Made by a program: the position numbers and the translations under genes. This document shows, in pieces, positions 12,588 through 25,786 of a stretch of 64,000 nt of DNA (position 1 is the stretch's first letter; the number at the start of each line of letters is the position of its first letter). The stretch lies in contig NC_073356.2 of NCBI RefSeq assembly GCF_027580225.2, forward strand, positions 2,108,001 to 2,172,000, in the 5' to 3' direction. The notes below the pieces were generated by a model, which did no database searches, was not told where the DNA came from, and saw nothing but the letters and a program-made list of their open reading frames with translations. The DNA is from Misgurnus anguillicaudatus. Its lineage: Eukaryota; Chordata; Actinopteri; Cypriniformes; Cobitidae.

Positions 12588-13136
12588 TTGCTGACTATGA
12601 TCAGACTGTTGGCTGGCTGGTACAGTCAGAGTCAAACCCACAAATACATGAAAACTATCAGAACTATCAGATCTAAAGAAGATGTGTTTGCTTCTATCAA
12701 AACCCAAAGACACTGTTGGCATCTGATGTATTTTTTGCTAATTGTATGTCTTGGTCTCTTTCTTAAATTGAAACTTACATGGATATATTTTGCTTGAAAG
12801 CACTAAATGTTATGTCCAGTACTCTATGTTAAATTTGATCTCAAATGTCCAGCAGAAACCTTAAGCCCACATCAACTATGAAGACTGCTTTAGGAGACTT
12901 AGGAACAGTAATAAATTTAACAACCTACTGGCTTTGGGAAGGGAAAAACCAATTGCAGGCTGTAAGATGCCCATAAACTCTATCAGAGCTAAAGAAATAA
13001 CTACTGGTCAACGGAGAATTCAACTCAAACCTTGTGGGATTTGAAACTGGGTCTCCCATATGGGAGAATCAGTGCTCTAATCACTAGACTACAGAGGATG
13101 AGTTGAAGCTGGGCCAGCAAAACCTGGTCCTGTGTA
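12588..13136 (+). repeat. Type C' monomer, reference copy (549 bp)
   Basis: This is a C-type 5' end (GACTATGATCAGAC) joined to an A-type body with GATGTGTTTGC and the A2 TCTTGGTCTC block. A short tandem duplication, CTATCAGAACTATCAG, marks the join. The 3' end carries AATAAATTTAACAACC and AAAAACCAATTGC in place of the usual AAAATGAACAACC and AAAAACGAATTGC. Other copies start at 19188, 25787, 31935, 38534, 42593 and 58677. It is the most useful marker for the start of each higher-order repeat. Confidence 0.88.
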
Positions 13137-13567
13137 TTGTTGCCTATGCCAAGACTGTTGGCTGGCTGGTACAGTCAGAGTCAAACCCACAAATACATGA
13201 AAACTATCAGATCTAAAGAAGATTTGTTTGCTTCTATCAAAACCCAAAGACACTGTTTGCATTTGCTGTATTTTTTGCTAATTGTATGTCTAGGACCCTT
13301 TCTTCAAGTGTAACTCACATGAACATTTGGCTTGAAAGTACTAAATGTTATGTCCAGTACTCTATGTTAAATTTGATCTCAAATGTCCAGCAGAAACCTT
13401 AAGCCCACATCAACTATGAAGACTGATTTAGGAGACTTAGGAACAGTAATAAAATGAACAACCTACTGGCTTTGGGAAGGGAAAAACGAATTGCAGTCTG
13501 TAAGATGCCTATAAACTCTATCAGAGCTAAAGAAGTGACTACTAGTCAATGGAGTATACCCCTTAAA

Positions 13568-13635
13568 CCTTGTGGGATTCGAACCTGGGTCTCCCATATG
13601 GGAGAATCAGTGCTCTAACCACTAGACTACAGCGG
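13568..13635 (-). pseudogene. tRNA-like module with intact A and B boxes (D subfamily, copy 1)
   Basis: Read on the minus strand it contains TAGTCTAGTGG, which fits the Pol III A-box consensus TRGYNNARNNG, and GGTTCGAATCC, which fits the B-box consensus exactly (13575-13585). Between them lies the palindrome CTCCCATATGGGAG. The D-arm bases TCTA and TAGA pair perfectly. The T stem is short and mismatched, however, and the central hairpin is displaced from the normal anticodon-arm position, so this is not a standard cloverleaf. Bases GGGAGACCC before the B box resemble tRNA-Gly. A TTTTT tract (AAAAA at 13482-13486 on plus) lies about 80 nt downstream and could end a transcript of roughly 150 nt. 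It is likely a tRNA-derived pseudogene or SINE head; transcription is unproven. Confidence 0.6.
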
Positions 13636-13674
13636 ATGAGTTGAAGCTGGGCCAGCAAAACCTGGTCCTGTGTA

Positions 13675-14020
13675 TTGCTGCCTATGCTAAGACTGTTGGC
13701 TGGCTGGTACAGTCAGAGTCAAACCCATAAATACATGAAAACTATCAGATCTAAAGAAGATGTGTTTGCTTCTATCAAAACCCAAAGACACTGTTGGCAT
13801 CTGATGTTAAGCCCACATCAACTATGAAGACTGCTTTAGGAGACTTAGGAACAGTAATAAAATGAATCAGAGCTAAAGAAATAACTACTGGTCAACGGAG
13901 AATTCAACTCAAACCTTGTGGGATTTGAAACTGGGTCTCCCATATGGGAGAATCAGTGCTCTAATCACTATACTACAGAGGATGAGTTGAAGCTGGGCCA
14001 GCAAAACCTGGTCCTGTGTA
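13675..14020 (+). repeat. Type S monomer: short unit with a 132-bp internal deletion (346 bp)
   Basis: This is an A*-like unit (GATGTGTTTGC) in which CTGATG joins directly to TTAAGCCCAC. Compared with the A2 unit, 132 bp are missing, covering the AT-rich middle and the GTCCAGTACTC segment. It also lacks the 62-bp 3' segment, so it is the shortest unit in the array. The module upstream is one of the eight with an intact B box. Other copies have landmarks at 20275, 26874, 33022, 39621 and 43680, one per higher-order repeat. The identical breakpoint in all copies shows a single origin followed by amplification. Confidence 0.88.
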
Positions 14021-15090
14021 TTGTTGCCTATGCCAAGACTGTTGGCTGGCTGGTACAGTCAGAGTCAAACCCACAAATACATGAAAACTATCAGATCTAA
14101 AGAAGATTTGTTTGCTTCTATCAAAACCCAAAGACACTGTTTGCATTTGCTGTATTTTTTGCTAATTGTATGTCTAGGACCCTTTCTTCAAGTGTAACTC
14201 ACATGAACATTTGGCTTGAAAGTACTAAATGTTATGTCCAGTACTCTATGTTAAATTTGATCTCAAATGTCCAGCAGAAACCTTAAGCCCACATCAACTA
14301 TGAAGACTGCTTTAGGAGACTTAGGAACAGTAATAAAATGAACAACCTACTGGCTTTGGGAAGGGAAAAACGAATTGCAGGCTGTAAGATGCCTATAAAC
14401 TCTATCAGAGCTAAAGAATTGACTACTGGTCAATGGAGAATACCCCTTAAACCTTGGGGGATTTGAACCTGGGTCTCTCATATGGGAGAATCAGTGCTCT
14501 AACCACTAGACTACAGAGGATGAGTTGAAGCTGGGCCAGCAAAATCTGGTCCTGTGTATTGCTGACTATGATCAGACTGTTGGCTGGCTGGTACAGTCAG
14601 AGTCAAACCCACAAATACATGAAAACTATCAGAAGATTTGTTTGCTTCATTCAAAACCCAAAGACACTGTTGGCATCTGGTGTATTTTTTGCTAATTGTA
14701 TGTCCAGGACTCTATCTTAAATTGAAAATTACATGGATACATTTTGCTTGAAAGCACTAAATGTTATGTCCAGTACTCTATGTTAAATTTGATTTCAAAT
14801 GTCCAACAGAAACATTAAGCCCACATCAACTATGAAGACTGCTTTAGGAGACTTAGGAACAGTAATAAAATGAACAACCTACTGGCTTTGGGAAGGGAAA
14901 AACGAATTGCAGGCTGTAAGATGCCTATAAACTCTATCAGAGCTAAAGAAGTGACTACTGGTCAACAGAGATTTCCACTTAAACCTTGTGGAATTTGATC
15001 CTGGGTCTCCCATATGGGAGAATCAGTGCTCCAACCACTAGACTACAGAGGATGAGTTGAAGCTGGGCCAGCAAAACCTGGTCCTGTGTA

Positions 15091-15542
15091 TTGCTGCCTA
15101 TGCTAAGACTGTTGGCTGGCTGGTACAGTCTAAAGAAGATTTAAAGAAGATTTGTTTGCTTCTATCAAAACCCAAAGACACTGTTGGCATCTGATGTATT
15201 TTTTGCTAATTGTATGTCTTGGTCTCTTTCTTAAATTGAAACTTACATGGATATATTTTGCTTGAAAGCACTAAATGTTATGTCCAGTACTCTATGTTAA
15301 ATTTGATCTCAAATGTCCAGCAGAAACCTTAAGCCCACATCAACTATGAAGACTGCTTTAGGAGACTTAGGAACAGTAATAAAATGAATCAGAGCTAAAG
15401 AAATAACTACTGGTCAACGGAGAATTCAACTCAAACCTTGTGGGATTTGAAACTGGGTCTCCCATATGGGAGAATCAGTGCTCTAACCACTAGACTACAG
15501 AGGATGAGTTGAATCTGGGCCAGCAAAACCTGGTCCTGTGTA
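15091..15542 (+). repeat. Type Adel monomer: A unit with altered AAAGAAGATT segment (452 bp)
   Basis: This is an A2-like unit in which GGTACAGTC runs straight into TAAAGAAGATTTAAAGAAGA. It loses the CAGAGTCAAACCCATAAATAC region and instead shows a short tandem duplication of TAAAGAAGATT. It also lacks the 62-bp 3' segment. Other copies have landmarks at 21691, 34438, 54077, 55599 and 59764. The loss disrupts the repeat-associated ORF, which argues against coding function for that frame. Confidence 0.85.
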
Positions 15543-18500
15543 TTGCTGCCTATGCTAAGACTGTTGGCTGGCTGGTACAGTCAGAGTCAAACCCATAAAT
15601 ACATGAAAACTATCAGATCTAAAGAAGATTTGTTTGCTTCTATCAAAACCCAAAGACACTGTTGGCATCTGGTGTATTTTTTGCTAATTGTATGTCCAGG
15701 ACTCTATCTTAAATTGAAAATTACATGGATACATTTTGCTTGAAAGCACTAAATGTTATGTCCAGTACTCTATGTTAAATTTGATCTCAAATGTCCAACA
15801 GAAACATTAAGCCCACATCAACTATGAAGACTGCTTTAGGAGACTTAGGAACAGTAATAAAATGAACAACCTACTGGCTTTGGGAAGGGAAAAACGAATT
15901 GCAGGCTGTAAGATGCCTATAAACTCTATCAGAGCTAAAGAAGTGACTACTGGTCAACAGAGATTTCCACTTAAACCTTGTGGAATTTGATCCTGGGTCT
16001 CCCACATGGGAGAATCAGTGCTCCAACCACTAGACTACAGAGGATGAGTTGAAGCTGGGCCAGCAAAACCTGGTCCTGTGTATTGCTGCCTATGCTAAGA
16101 CTGTTGGCTGGCTGGTACAGTCAGAGTCAAACCCATAAATACATGAAAACTATCAGATCTAAAGAAGATTTGTTTGCTTCTATCAAAACCCAAAGACACT
16201 GTTGGCATCTGATGTATTTTTTGCTAATTGTATGTCTTGGTCTCTTTCTTAAATTGAAACTTACATGGATATATTTTGCTTGAAAGCACTAAATGTTATG
16301 TCCAGTACTCTATGTTAAATTTGATCTCAAATGTCCAGCAGAAACCTTAAGCCCACATCAACTATGAAGACTGCTTTAGGAGACTTAGGAACAGTAATAA
16401 AATGAATCAGAGCTAAAGAAATAACTACTGGTCAACGGAGAATTCAACTCAAACCTTGTGGGATTTGAAACTGGGTCTCCCATATGGGAGAATCAGTGCT
16501 CTAATCACTAGACTACAGAGGATGAGTTGAAGCTGGGCCAGCAAAACCTGGTCCTGTGTATTGTTGCCTATGCCAAGACTGTTGGCTGGCTGGTACAGTC
16601 AGAGTCAAACCCACAAATACATGAAAACTATCAGATCTAAAGAAGATTTGTTTGCTTCTATCAAAACCCAAAGACACTGTTTGCATTTGCTGTATTTTTT
16701 GCTAATTGTATGTCTAGGACCCTTTCTTCAAGTGTAACTCACATGAACATTTGGCTTGAAAGTACTAAATGTTATGTCCAGTACTCTATGTTAAATTTGA
16801 TCTCAAATGTCCAGCAGAAACCTTAAGCCCACATCAACTATGAAGACTGCTTTAGGAGACTTAGGAACAGTAATAAAATGAACAACCTACTGGCTTTGGG
16901 AAGGGAAAAACGAATTGCAGGCTGTAAGATGCCTATAAACTCTATCAGAGCTAAAGAATTGACTACTGGTCAATGGAGAATACCCCTTAAACCTTGGGGG
17001 ATTTGAACCTGGGTCTCCCATATGGGAGAATCAGTGCTCTAACCACTAGACTACAGAGGATGAGTTGAAGCTGGGCCAGCAAAATCTGGTCCTGTGTATT
17101 GCTGACTATGATCAGACTGTTGGCTGGCTGGTACAGTCAGAGTCAAACCCACAAATACATGAAAACTATCAGAAGATTTGTTTGCTTCATTCAAAACCCA
17201 AAGACACTGTTGGCATCTGGTGTATTTTTTGCTAATTGTATGTCCAGGACTCTATCTTAAATTGAAAATTACATGGATACATTTTGCTTGAAAGCACTAA
17301 ATGTTATGTCCAGTACTCTATGTTAAATTTGATCTCAAATGTCCAACAGAAACATTAAGCCCACATCAACTATGAAGACTGCTTTAGGAGACTTAGGAAC
17401 AGTAATAAAATGAACAACCTACTGGCTTTGGGAAGGGAAAAACGAATTGCAGGCTGTAAGATGCCTATAAACTCTATCAGAGCTAAAGAAGTGACTACTG
17501 GTCAACAGAGATTTCCACTTAAACCTTGTGGAATTTGATCCTGGGTCTCCCATATGGGAGAATCAGTGCTCCAACCACTAGACTACAGAGGATGAGTTGA
17601 AGCTGGGCCAGCAAAACCTGGTCCTGTGTATTGCTGCCTATGCTAAGACTGTTGGCTGGCTGGTACAGTCAGAGTCAAACCCATAAATACATGAAAACTA
17701 TCAGATCTAAAGAAGATTTGTTTGCTTCTATCAAAACCCAAAGACACTGTTGGCATCTGATGTATTTTTTGCTAATTGTATGTCTTGGTCTCTTTCTTAA
17801 ATTGAAACTTACATGGATATATTTTGCTTGAAAGCACTAAATGTTATGTCCAGTACTCTATGTTAAATTTGATCTCAAATGTCCAGCAGAAACCTTAAGC
17901 CCAAATCAACTATGAAGACTGCTTTAGGAGACTTAGGAACAGTAATAAAATGAACAACCTACTGGCTTTGGGAAGGGAAAAACGAATTGCAGGCTGTAAG
18001 ATGCCTATAAACTCTATCAGAGCTAAAGAAGTGACTACTGGTCAACAGAGATTTCCACTTAAACCTTGTGGAATTTGATCCTGGGTCTCCCATATGGGAG
18101 AATCAGTGCTCCAACCACTAGACTACAGAGGATGAGTTGAAGCTGGGCCAGGAAAAACCTGGTCCTGTGTATTGCTGCCTATGCTAAGACTGTTGGCTGG
18201 CTGGTACAGTCAGAGTCAAACCCATAAATACATGAAAACTATCAGATCTAAAGAAGATTTGTTTGCTTCTATCAAAACCCAAAGACACTGTTGGCATCTG
18301 ATGTATTTTTTGCTAATTGTATGTCTTGGTCTCTTTCTTAAATTGAAACTTACATGGATATATTTTGCTTGAAAGCACTAAATGTTATGTCCAGTACTCT
18401 ATGTTAAATTTGATCTCAAATGTCCAGCAGAAACCTTAAGCCCACATCAACTATGAAGACTGCTTTAGGAGACTTAGGAACAGTAATAAAATGAATCAGA

Positions 18501-19187
18501 GCTAAAGAAATAACTACTGGTCAACGGAGAATTCAACTCAAACCTTGTGGGATTTGAAACTGGGTCTCCCATATGGGAGAATCAGTGCTCTAATCACTAG
18601 ACTACAGAGGATGAGTTGAAGCTGGGCCAGCAAAACCTGGTCCTGTGTATTGTTGCCTATGCCAAGACTGTTGGCTGGCTGGTACAGTCAGAGTCAAACC
18701 CACAAATACATGAAAACTATCAGATCTAAAGAAGATTTGTTTGCTTCTATCAAAACCCAAAGACACTGTTTGCATTTGCTGTATTTTTTGCTAATTGTAT
18801 GTCTAGGACCCTTTCTTCAAGTGTAACTCACATGAACATTTGGCTTGAAAGTACTAAATGTTATGTCCAGTACTCTATGTTAAATTTGATCTCAAATGTC
18901 CAGCAGAAACCTTAAGCCCACATCAACTATGAAGACTGCTTTAGGAGACTTAGGAACAGTAATAAAATGAACAACCTACTGGCTTTGGGAAGGGAAAAAC
19001 GAATTGCAGGCTGTAAGATGCCTATAAACTCTATCAGAGCTAAAGAATTGACTACTGGTCAATGGAGAATACCCCTTAAACCTTGGGGGATTTGAACCTG
19101 GGTCTCCCATATGGGAGAATCAGTGCTCTAACCACTAGACTACAGAGGATGAGTTGAAGCTGGGCCAGCAAAATCTGGTCCTGTGTA

Positions 19188-22100
19188 TTGCTGACTATGA
19201 TCAGACTGTTGGCTGGCTGGTACAGTCAGAGTCAAACCGACAAATACATGAAAACTATCAGAACTATCAGATCTAAAGAAGATGTGTTTGCTTCTATCAA
19301 AACCCAAAGACACTGTTGGCATCTGATGTATTTTTTGCTAATTGTATGTCTTGGTCTCTTTCTTAAATTGAAACTTACATGGATATATTTTGCTTGAAAG
19401 CACTAAATGTTATGTCCAGTACTCTATGTTAAATTTGATCTCAAATGTCCAGCAGAAACCTTAAGCCCACATCAACTATGAAGACTGCTTTAGGAGACTT
19501 AGGAACAGTAATAAATTTAACAACCTACTGGCTTTGGGAAGGGAAAAACCAATTGCAGGCTGTAAGATGCCCATAAACTCTATCAGAGCTAAAGAAATAA
19601 CTACTGGTCAACAGAGAATTCAACTCAAACCTTGTGGGATTTGAAACTGGGTCTCCCATATGGGAGAATCAGTGCTCTAATCACTAGACTACAGAGGATG
19701 AGTTGAAGCTGGGCCAGCAAAACCTGGTCCTGTGTATTGTTGCCTATGCCAAGACTGTTGGCTGGCTGGTACAGTCAGAGTCAAACCCACAAATACATGA
19801 AAACTATCAGATCTAAAGAAGATTTGTTTGCTTCTATCAAAACCCAAAGACACTGTTTGCATTTGCTGTATTTTTTGCTAATTGTATGTCTAGGACCCTT
19901 TCTTCAAGTGTAACTCACATGAACATTTGGCTTGAAAGTACTAAATGTTATGTCCAGTACTCTATGTTAAATTTGATCTCAAATGTCCAGCAGAAACCTT
20001 AAGCCCACATCAACTATGAAGACTGATTTAGGAGACTTAGGAACAGTAATAAAATGAACAACCTACTGGCTTTGGGAAGGGAAAAACGAATTGCAGTCTG
20101 TAAGATGCCTATAAACTCTATCAGAGCTAAAGAAGTGACTACTAGTCAATGGAGTATACCCCTTAAACCTTGTGGGATTCGAACCTGGGTCTCCCATATG
20201 GGAGAATCAGTGCTCTAACCACTAGACTACAGCGGATGAGTTGAAGCTGGGCCAGCAAAACCTGGTCCTGTGTATTGCTGCCTATGCTAAGACTGTTGGC
20301 TGGCTGGTACAGTCAGAGTCAAACCCATAAATACATGAAAACTATCAGATCTAAAGAAGATGTGTTTGCTTCTATCAAAACCCAAAGACACTGTTGGCAT
20401 CTGATGTTAAGCCCACATCAACTATGAAGACTGCTTTAGGAGACTTAGGAACAGTAATAAAATGAATCAGAGCTAAAGAAATAACTACTGGTCAACGGAG
20501 AATTCAACTCAAACCTTGTGGGATTTGAAACTGGGTCTCCCATATGGGAGAATCAGTGCTCTAATCACTATACTACAGAGGATGAGTTGAAGCTGGGCCA
20601 GCAAAACCTGGTCCTGTGTATTGTTGCCTATGCCAAGACTGTTGGCTGGCTGGTACAGTCAGAGTCAAACCCACAAATACATGAAAACTATCAGATCTAA
20701 AGAAGATTTGTTTGCTTCTATCAAAACCCAAAGACACTGTTTGCATTTGCTGTATTTTTTGCTAATTGTATGTCTAGGACCCTTTCTTCAAGTGTAACTC
20801 ACATGAACATTTGGCTTGAAAGTACTAAATGTTATGTCCAGTACTCTATGTTAAATTTGATCTCAAATGTCCAGCAGAAACCTTAAGCCCACATCAACTA
20901 TGAAGACTGCTTTAGGAGACTTAGGAACAGTAATAAAATGAACAACCTACTGGCTTTGGGAAGGGAAAAACGAATTGCAGGCTGTAAGATGCCTATAAAC
21001 TCTATCAGAGCTAAAGAATTGACTACTGGTCAATGGAGAATACCCCTTAAACCTTGGGGGATTTGAACCTGGGTCTCCCATATGGGAGAATCAGTGCTCT
21101 AACCACTAGACTACAGAGGATGAGTTGAAGCTGGGCCAGCAAAATCTGGTCCTGTGTATTGCTGACTATGATCAGACTGTTGGCTGGCTGGTACAGTCAG
21201 AGTCAAACCCACAAATACATGAAAACTATCAGAAGATTTGTTTGCTTCATTCAAAACCCAAAGACACTGTTGGCATCTGGTGTATTTTTTGCTAATTGTA
21301 TGTCCAGGACTCTATCTTAAATTGAAAATTACATGGATACATTTTGCTTGAAAGCACTAAATGTTATGTCCAGTACTCTATGTTAAATTTGATCTCAAAT
21401 GTCCAACAGAAACATTAAGCCCACATCAACTATGAAGACTGCTTTAGGAGACTTAGGAACAGTAATAAAATGAACAACCTACTGGCTTTGGGAAGGGAAA
21501 AACGAATTGCAGGCTGTAAGATGCCTATAAACTCTATCAGAGCTAAAGAAGTGACTACTGGTCAACAGAGATTTCCACTTAAACCTTGTGGAATTTGATC
21601 CTGGGTCTCCCATATGGGAGAATCAGTGCTCCAACCACTAGACTACAGAGGATGAGTTGAAGCTGGGCCAGCAAAACCTGGTCCTGTGTATTGCTGCCTA
21701 TGCTAAGACTGTTGGCTGGCTGGTACAGTCTAAAGAAGATTTAAAGAAGATTTGTTTGCTTCTATCAAAACCCAAAGACACTGTTGGCATCTGATGTATT
21801 TTTTGCTAATTGTATGTCTTGGTCTCTTTCTTAAATTGAAACTTACATGGATATATTTTGCTTGAAAGCACTAAATGTTATGTCCAGTACTCTATGTTAA
21901 ATTTGATCTCAAATGTCCAGCAGAAACCTTAAGCCCACATCAACTATGAAGACTGCTTTAGGAGACTTAGGAACAGTAATAAAATGAATCAGAGCTAAAG
22001 AAATAACTACTGGTCAACGGAGAATTCAACTCAAACCTTGTGGGATTTGAAACTGGGTCTCCCATATGGGAGAATCAGTGCTCTAATCACTAGACTACAG

Positions 22101-25100
22101 AGGATGAGTTGAAGCTGGGCCAGCAAAACCTGGTCCTGTGTATTGCTGCCTATGCTAAGACTGTTGGCTGGCTGGTACAGTCAGAGTCAAACCCATAAAT
22201 ACATGAAAACTATCAGATCTAAAGAAGATTTGTTTGCTTCTATCAAAACCCAAAGACACTGTTGGCATCTGGTGTATTTTTTGCTAATTGTATGTCCAGG
22301 ACTCTATCTTAAATTGAAAATTACATGGATACATTTTGCTTGAAAGCACTAAATGTTATGTCCAGTACTCTATGTTAAATTTGATCTCAAATGTCCAACA
22401 GAAACATTAAGCCCACATCAACTATGAAGACTGCTTTAGGAGACTTAGGAACAGTAATAAAATGAACAACCTACTGGCTTTGGGAAGGGAAAAACGAATT
22501 GCAGGCTGTAAGATGCCTATAAACTCTATCAGAGCTAAAGAAGTGACTACTGGTCAACAGAGATTTCCACTTAAACCTTGTGGAATTTGATCCTGGGTCT
22601 CCCATATGGGAGAATCAGTGCTCCAACCACTAGACTACAGAGGATGAGTTGAAGCTGGGCCAGCAAAACCTGGTCCTGTGTATTGCTGCCTATGCTAAGA
22701 CTGTTGGCTGGCTGGTACAGTCAGAGTCAAACCCATAAATACATGAAAACTATCAGATCTAAAGAAGATTTGTTTGCTTCTATCAAAACCCAAAGACACT
22801 GTTGGCATCTGATGTATTTTTTGCTAATTGTATGTCTTGGTCTCTTTCTTAAATTGAAACTTACATGGATATATTTTGCTTGAAAGCACTAAATGTTATG
22901 TCCAGTACTCTATGTTAAATTTGATCTCAAATGTCCAGCAGAAACCTTAAGCCCACATCAACTATGAAGACTGCTTTAGGAGACTTAGGAACAGTAATAA
23001 AATGAATCAGAGCTAAAGAAATAACTACTGGTCAACGGAGAATTCAACTCAAACCTTGTGGGATTTGAAACTGGGTCTCCCATATGGGAGAATCAGTGCT
23101 CTAATCACTAGACTACAGAGGATGAGTTGAAGCTGGGCCAGCAAAACCTGGTCCTGTGTATTGTTGCCTATGCCAAGACTGTTGGCTGGCTGGTACAGTC
23201 AGAGTCAAACCCACAAATACATGAAAACTATCAGATCTAAAGAAGATTTGTTTGCTTCTATCAAAACCCAAAGACACTGTTTGCATTTGCTGTATTTTTT
23301 GCTAATTGTATGTCTAGGACCCTTTCTTCAAGTGTAACTCACATGAACATTTGGCTTGAAAGTACTAAATGTTATGTCCAGTACTCTATGTTAAATTTGA
23401 TCTCAAATGTCCAGCAGAAACCTTAAGCCCACATCAACTATGAAGACTGCTTTAGGAGACTTAGGAACAGTAATAAAATGAACAACCTACTGGCTTTGGG
23501 AAGGGAAAAACGAATTGCAGGCTGTAAGATGCCTATAAACTCTATCAGAGCTAAAGAATTGACTACTGGTCAATGGAGAATACCCCTTAAACCTTGGGGG
23601 ATTTGAACCTGGGTCTCCCATATGGGAGAATCAGTGCTCTAACCACTAGACTACAGAGGATGAGTTGAAGCTGGGCCAGCAAAATCTGGTCCTGTGTATT
23701 GCTGACTATGATCAGACTGTTGGCTGGCTGGTACAGTCAGAGTCAAACCCACAAATACATGAAAACTATCAGAAGATTTGTTTGCTTCATTCAAAACCCA
23801 AAGACACTGTTGGCATCTGGTGTATTTTTTGCTAATTGTATGTCCAGGACTCTATCTTAAATTGAAAATTACATGGATACATTTTGCTTGAAAGCACTAA
23901 ATGTTATGTCCAGTACTCTATGTTAAATTTGATCTCAAATGTCCAACAGAAACATTAAGCCCACATCAACTATGAAGACTGCTTTAGGAGACTTAGGAAC
24001 AGTAATAAAATGAACAACCTACTGGCTTTGGGAAGGGAAAAACGAATTGCAGGCTGTAAGATGCCTATAAACTCTATCAGAGCTAAAGAAGTGACTACTG
24101 GTCAACATAGATTTCCACTTAAACCTTGTGGAATTTGATCCTGGGTCTCCCATATGGGAGAATCAGTGCTCCAACCACTAGACTACAGAGGATGAGTTGA
24201 AGCTGGGCCAGCAAAACCTGGTCCTGTGTATTGCTGCCTATGCTAAGACTGTTGGCTGGCTGGTACAGTCAGAGTCAAACCCATAAATACATGAAAACTA
24301 TCAGATCTAAAGAAGATTTGTTTGCTTCTATCAAAACCCAAAGACACTGTTGGCATCTGATGTATTTTTTGCTAATTGTATGTCTTGGTCTCTTTCTTAA
24401 ATTGAAACTTACATGGATATATTTTGCTTGAAAGCACTAAATGTTATGTCCAGTACTCTATGTTAAATTTGATCTCAAATGTCCAGCAGAAACCTTAAGC
24501 CCACATCAACTATGAAGACTGCTTTAGGAGACTTAGGAACAGTAATAAAATGAACAACCTACTGGCTTTGGGAAGGGAAAAACGAATTGCAGGCTGTAAG
24601 ATGCCTATAAACTCTATCAGAGCTAAAGAAGTGACTACTGGTCAACAGAGATTTCCACTTAAACCTTGTGGAATTTGATCCTGGGTCTCCCATATGGGAG
24701 AATCAGTGCTCCAACCACTAGACTACAGAGGATGAGTTGAAGCTGGGCCAGCAAAACCTGGTCCTGTGTATTGCTGCCTATGCTAAGACTGTTGGCTGGC
24801 TGGTACAGTCAGAGTCAAACCCATAAATACATGAAAACTATCAGATCTAAAGAAGATTTGTTTGCTTCTATCAAAACCCAAAGACACTGTTGGCATCTGA
24901 TGTATTTTTTGCTAATTGTATGTCTTGGTCTCTTTCTTAAATTGAAACTTACATGGATATATTTTGCTTGAAAGCACTAAATGTTATGTCCAGTACTCTA
25001 TGTTAAATTTGATCTCAAATGTCCAGCAGAAACCTTAAGCCCACATCAACTATGAAGACTGCTTTAGGAGACTTAGGAACAGTAATAAAATGAATCAGAG

Positions 25101-25786
25101 CTAAAGAAATAACTACTGGTCAACGGAGAATTCAACTCAAACCTTGTGGGATTTGAAACTGGGTCTCCCATATGGGAGAATCAGTGCTCTAATCACTAGA
25201 CTACAGAGGATGAGTTGAAGCTGGGCCAGCAAAACCTGGTCCTGTGTATTGTTGCCTATGCCAAGACTGTTGGCTGGCTGGTACAGTCAGAGTCAAACCC
25301 ACAAATACATGAAAACTATCAGATCTAAAGAAGATTTGTTTGCTTCTATCAAAACCCAAAGACACTGTTTGCATTTGCTGTATTTTTTGCTAATTGTATG
25401 TCTAGGACCCTTTCTTCAAGTGTAACTCACATGAACATTTGGCTTGAAAGTACTAAATGTTATGTCCAGTACTCTATGTTAAATTTGATCTCAAATGTCC
25501 AGCAGAAACCTTAAGCCCACATCAACTATGAAGACTGCTTTAGGAGACTTAGGAACAGTAATAAAATGAACAACCTACTGGCTTTGGGAAGGGAAAAACG
25601 AATTCCAGGCTGTAAGATGCCTATAAACTCTATCAGAGCTAAAGAATTGACTACTGGTCAATGGAGAATACCCCTTAAACCTTGGGGGATTTGAACCTGG
25701 GTCTCCCATATGGGAGAATCAGTGCTCTAACCACTAGACTACAGAGGATGAGTTGAAGCTGGGCCAGCAAAATCTGGTCCTGTGTA
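19188..25786. repeat. Higher-order repeat copy 2 (13 monomers, 6,599 bp)
   Basis: It has the same 13-monomer order as copy 1: C' 19188, B 19737, S 20275, B 20621, C 21159, Adel 21691, A1 22143, A2 22683, B 23161, C 23699, A2 24231, A2 24771, B 25249. It differs from copy 1 by scattered single bases, for example CAAACCGACAA in the first unit and GTCAACATAG near 24101. The second A2 lacks the extra A of copy 1, which accounts for the 1-bp length difference. Confidence 0.92.
20168..20235 (-). pseudogene. tRNA-like module with intact A and B boxes (D subfamily, copy 2)
   Basis: It has the same sequence and surroundings as the 13568 copy, exactly 6,600 bp further on. GGTTCGAATCC and TAGTCTAGTGG are both intact, and it precedes the S monomer at 20275. 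Confidence 0.58.

Larger units (their letters stand above)
12588..19187. repeat. Higher-order repeat copy 1 (13 monomers, 6,600 bp)
   Basis: The order is C' 12588, B 13137, S 13675, B 14021, C 14559, Adel 15091, A1 15543, A2 16083, B 16561, C 17099, A2 17631, A2 18172, B 18650. The next C' starts exactly 6,600 bp later. Private features include GGTCTCTCATATG in one tRNA-like module (near 14477), which is otherwise seen only near 33824, and CCCAAATCAAC near 17904. The block contains one intact-B-box tRNA-like module, at 13568-13635. Confidence 0.92.

Noticed and set aside
13568..13635. Functional tRNA gene
   Set aside because: Promoter boxes and the D stem are good, but the T stem is mismatched or shortened, the central hairpin is out of place for an anticodon arm, and acceptor pairing is imperfect. 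It is kept as a tRNA-like pseudogene.
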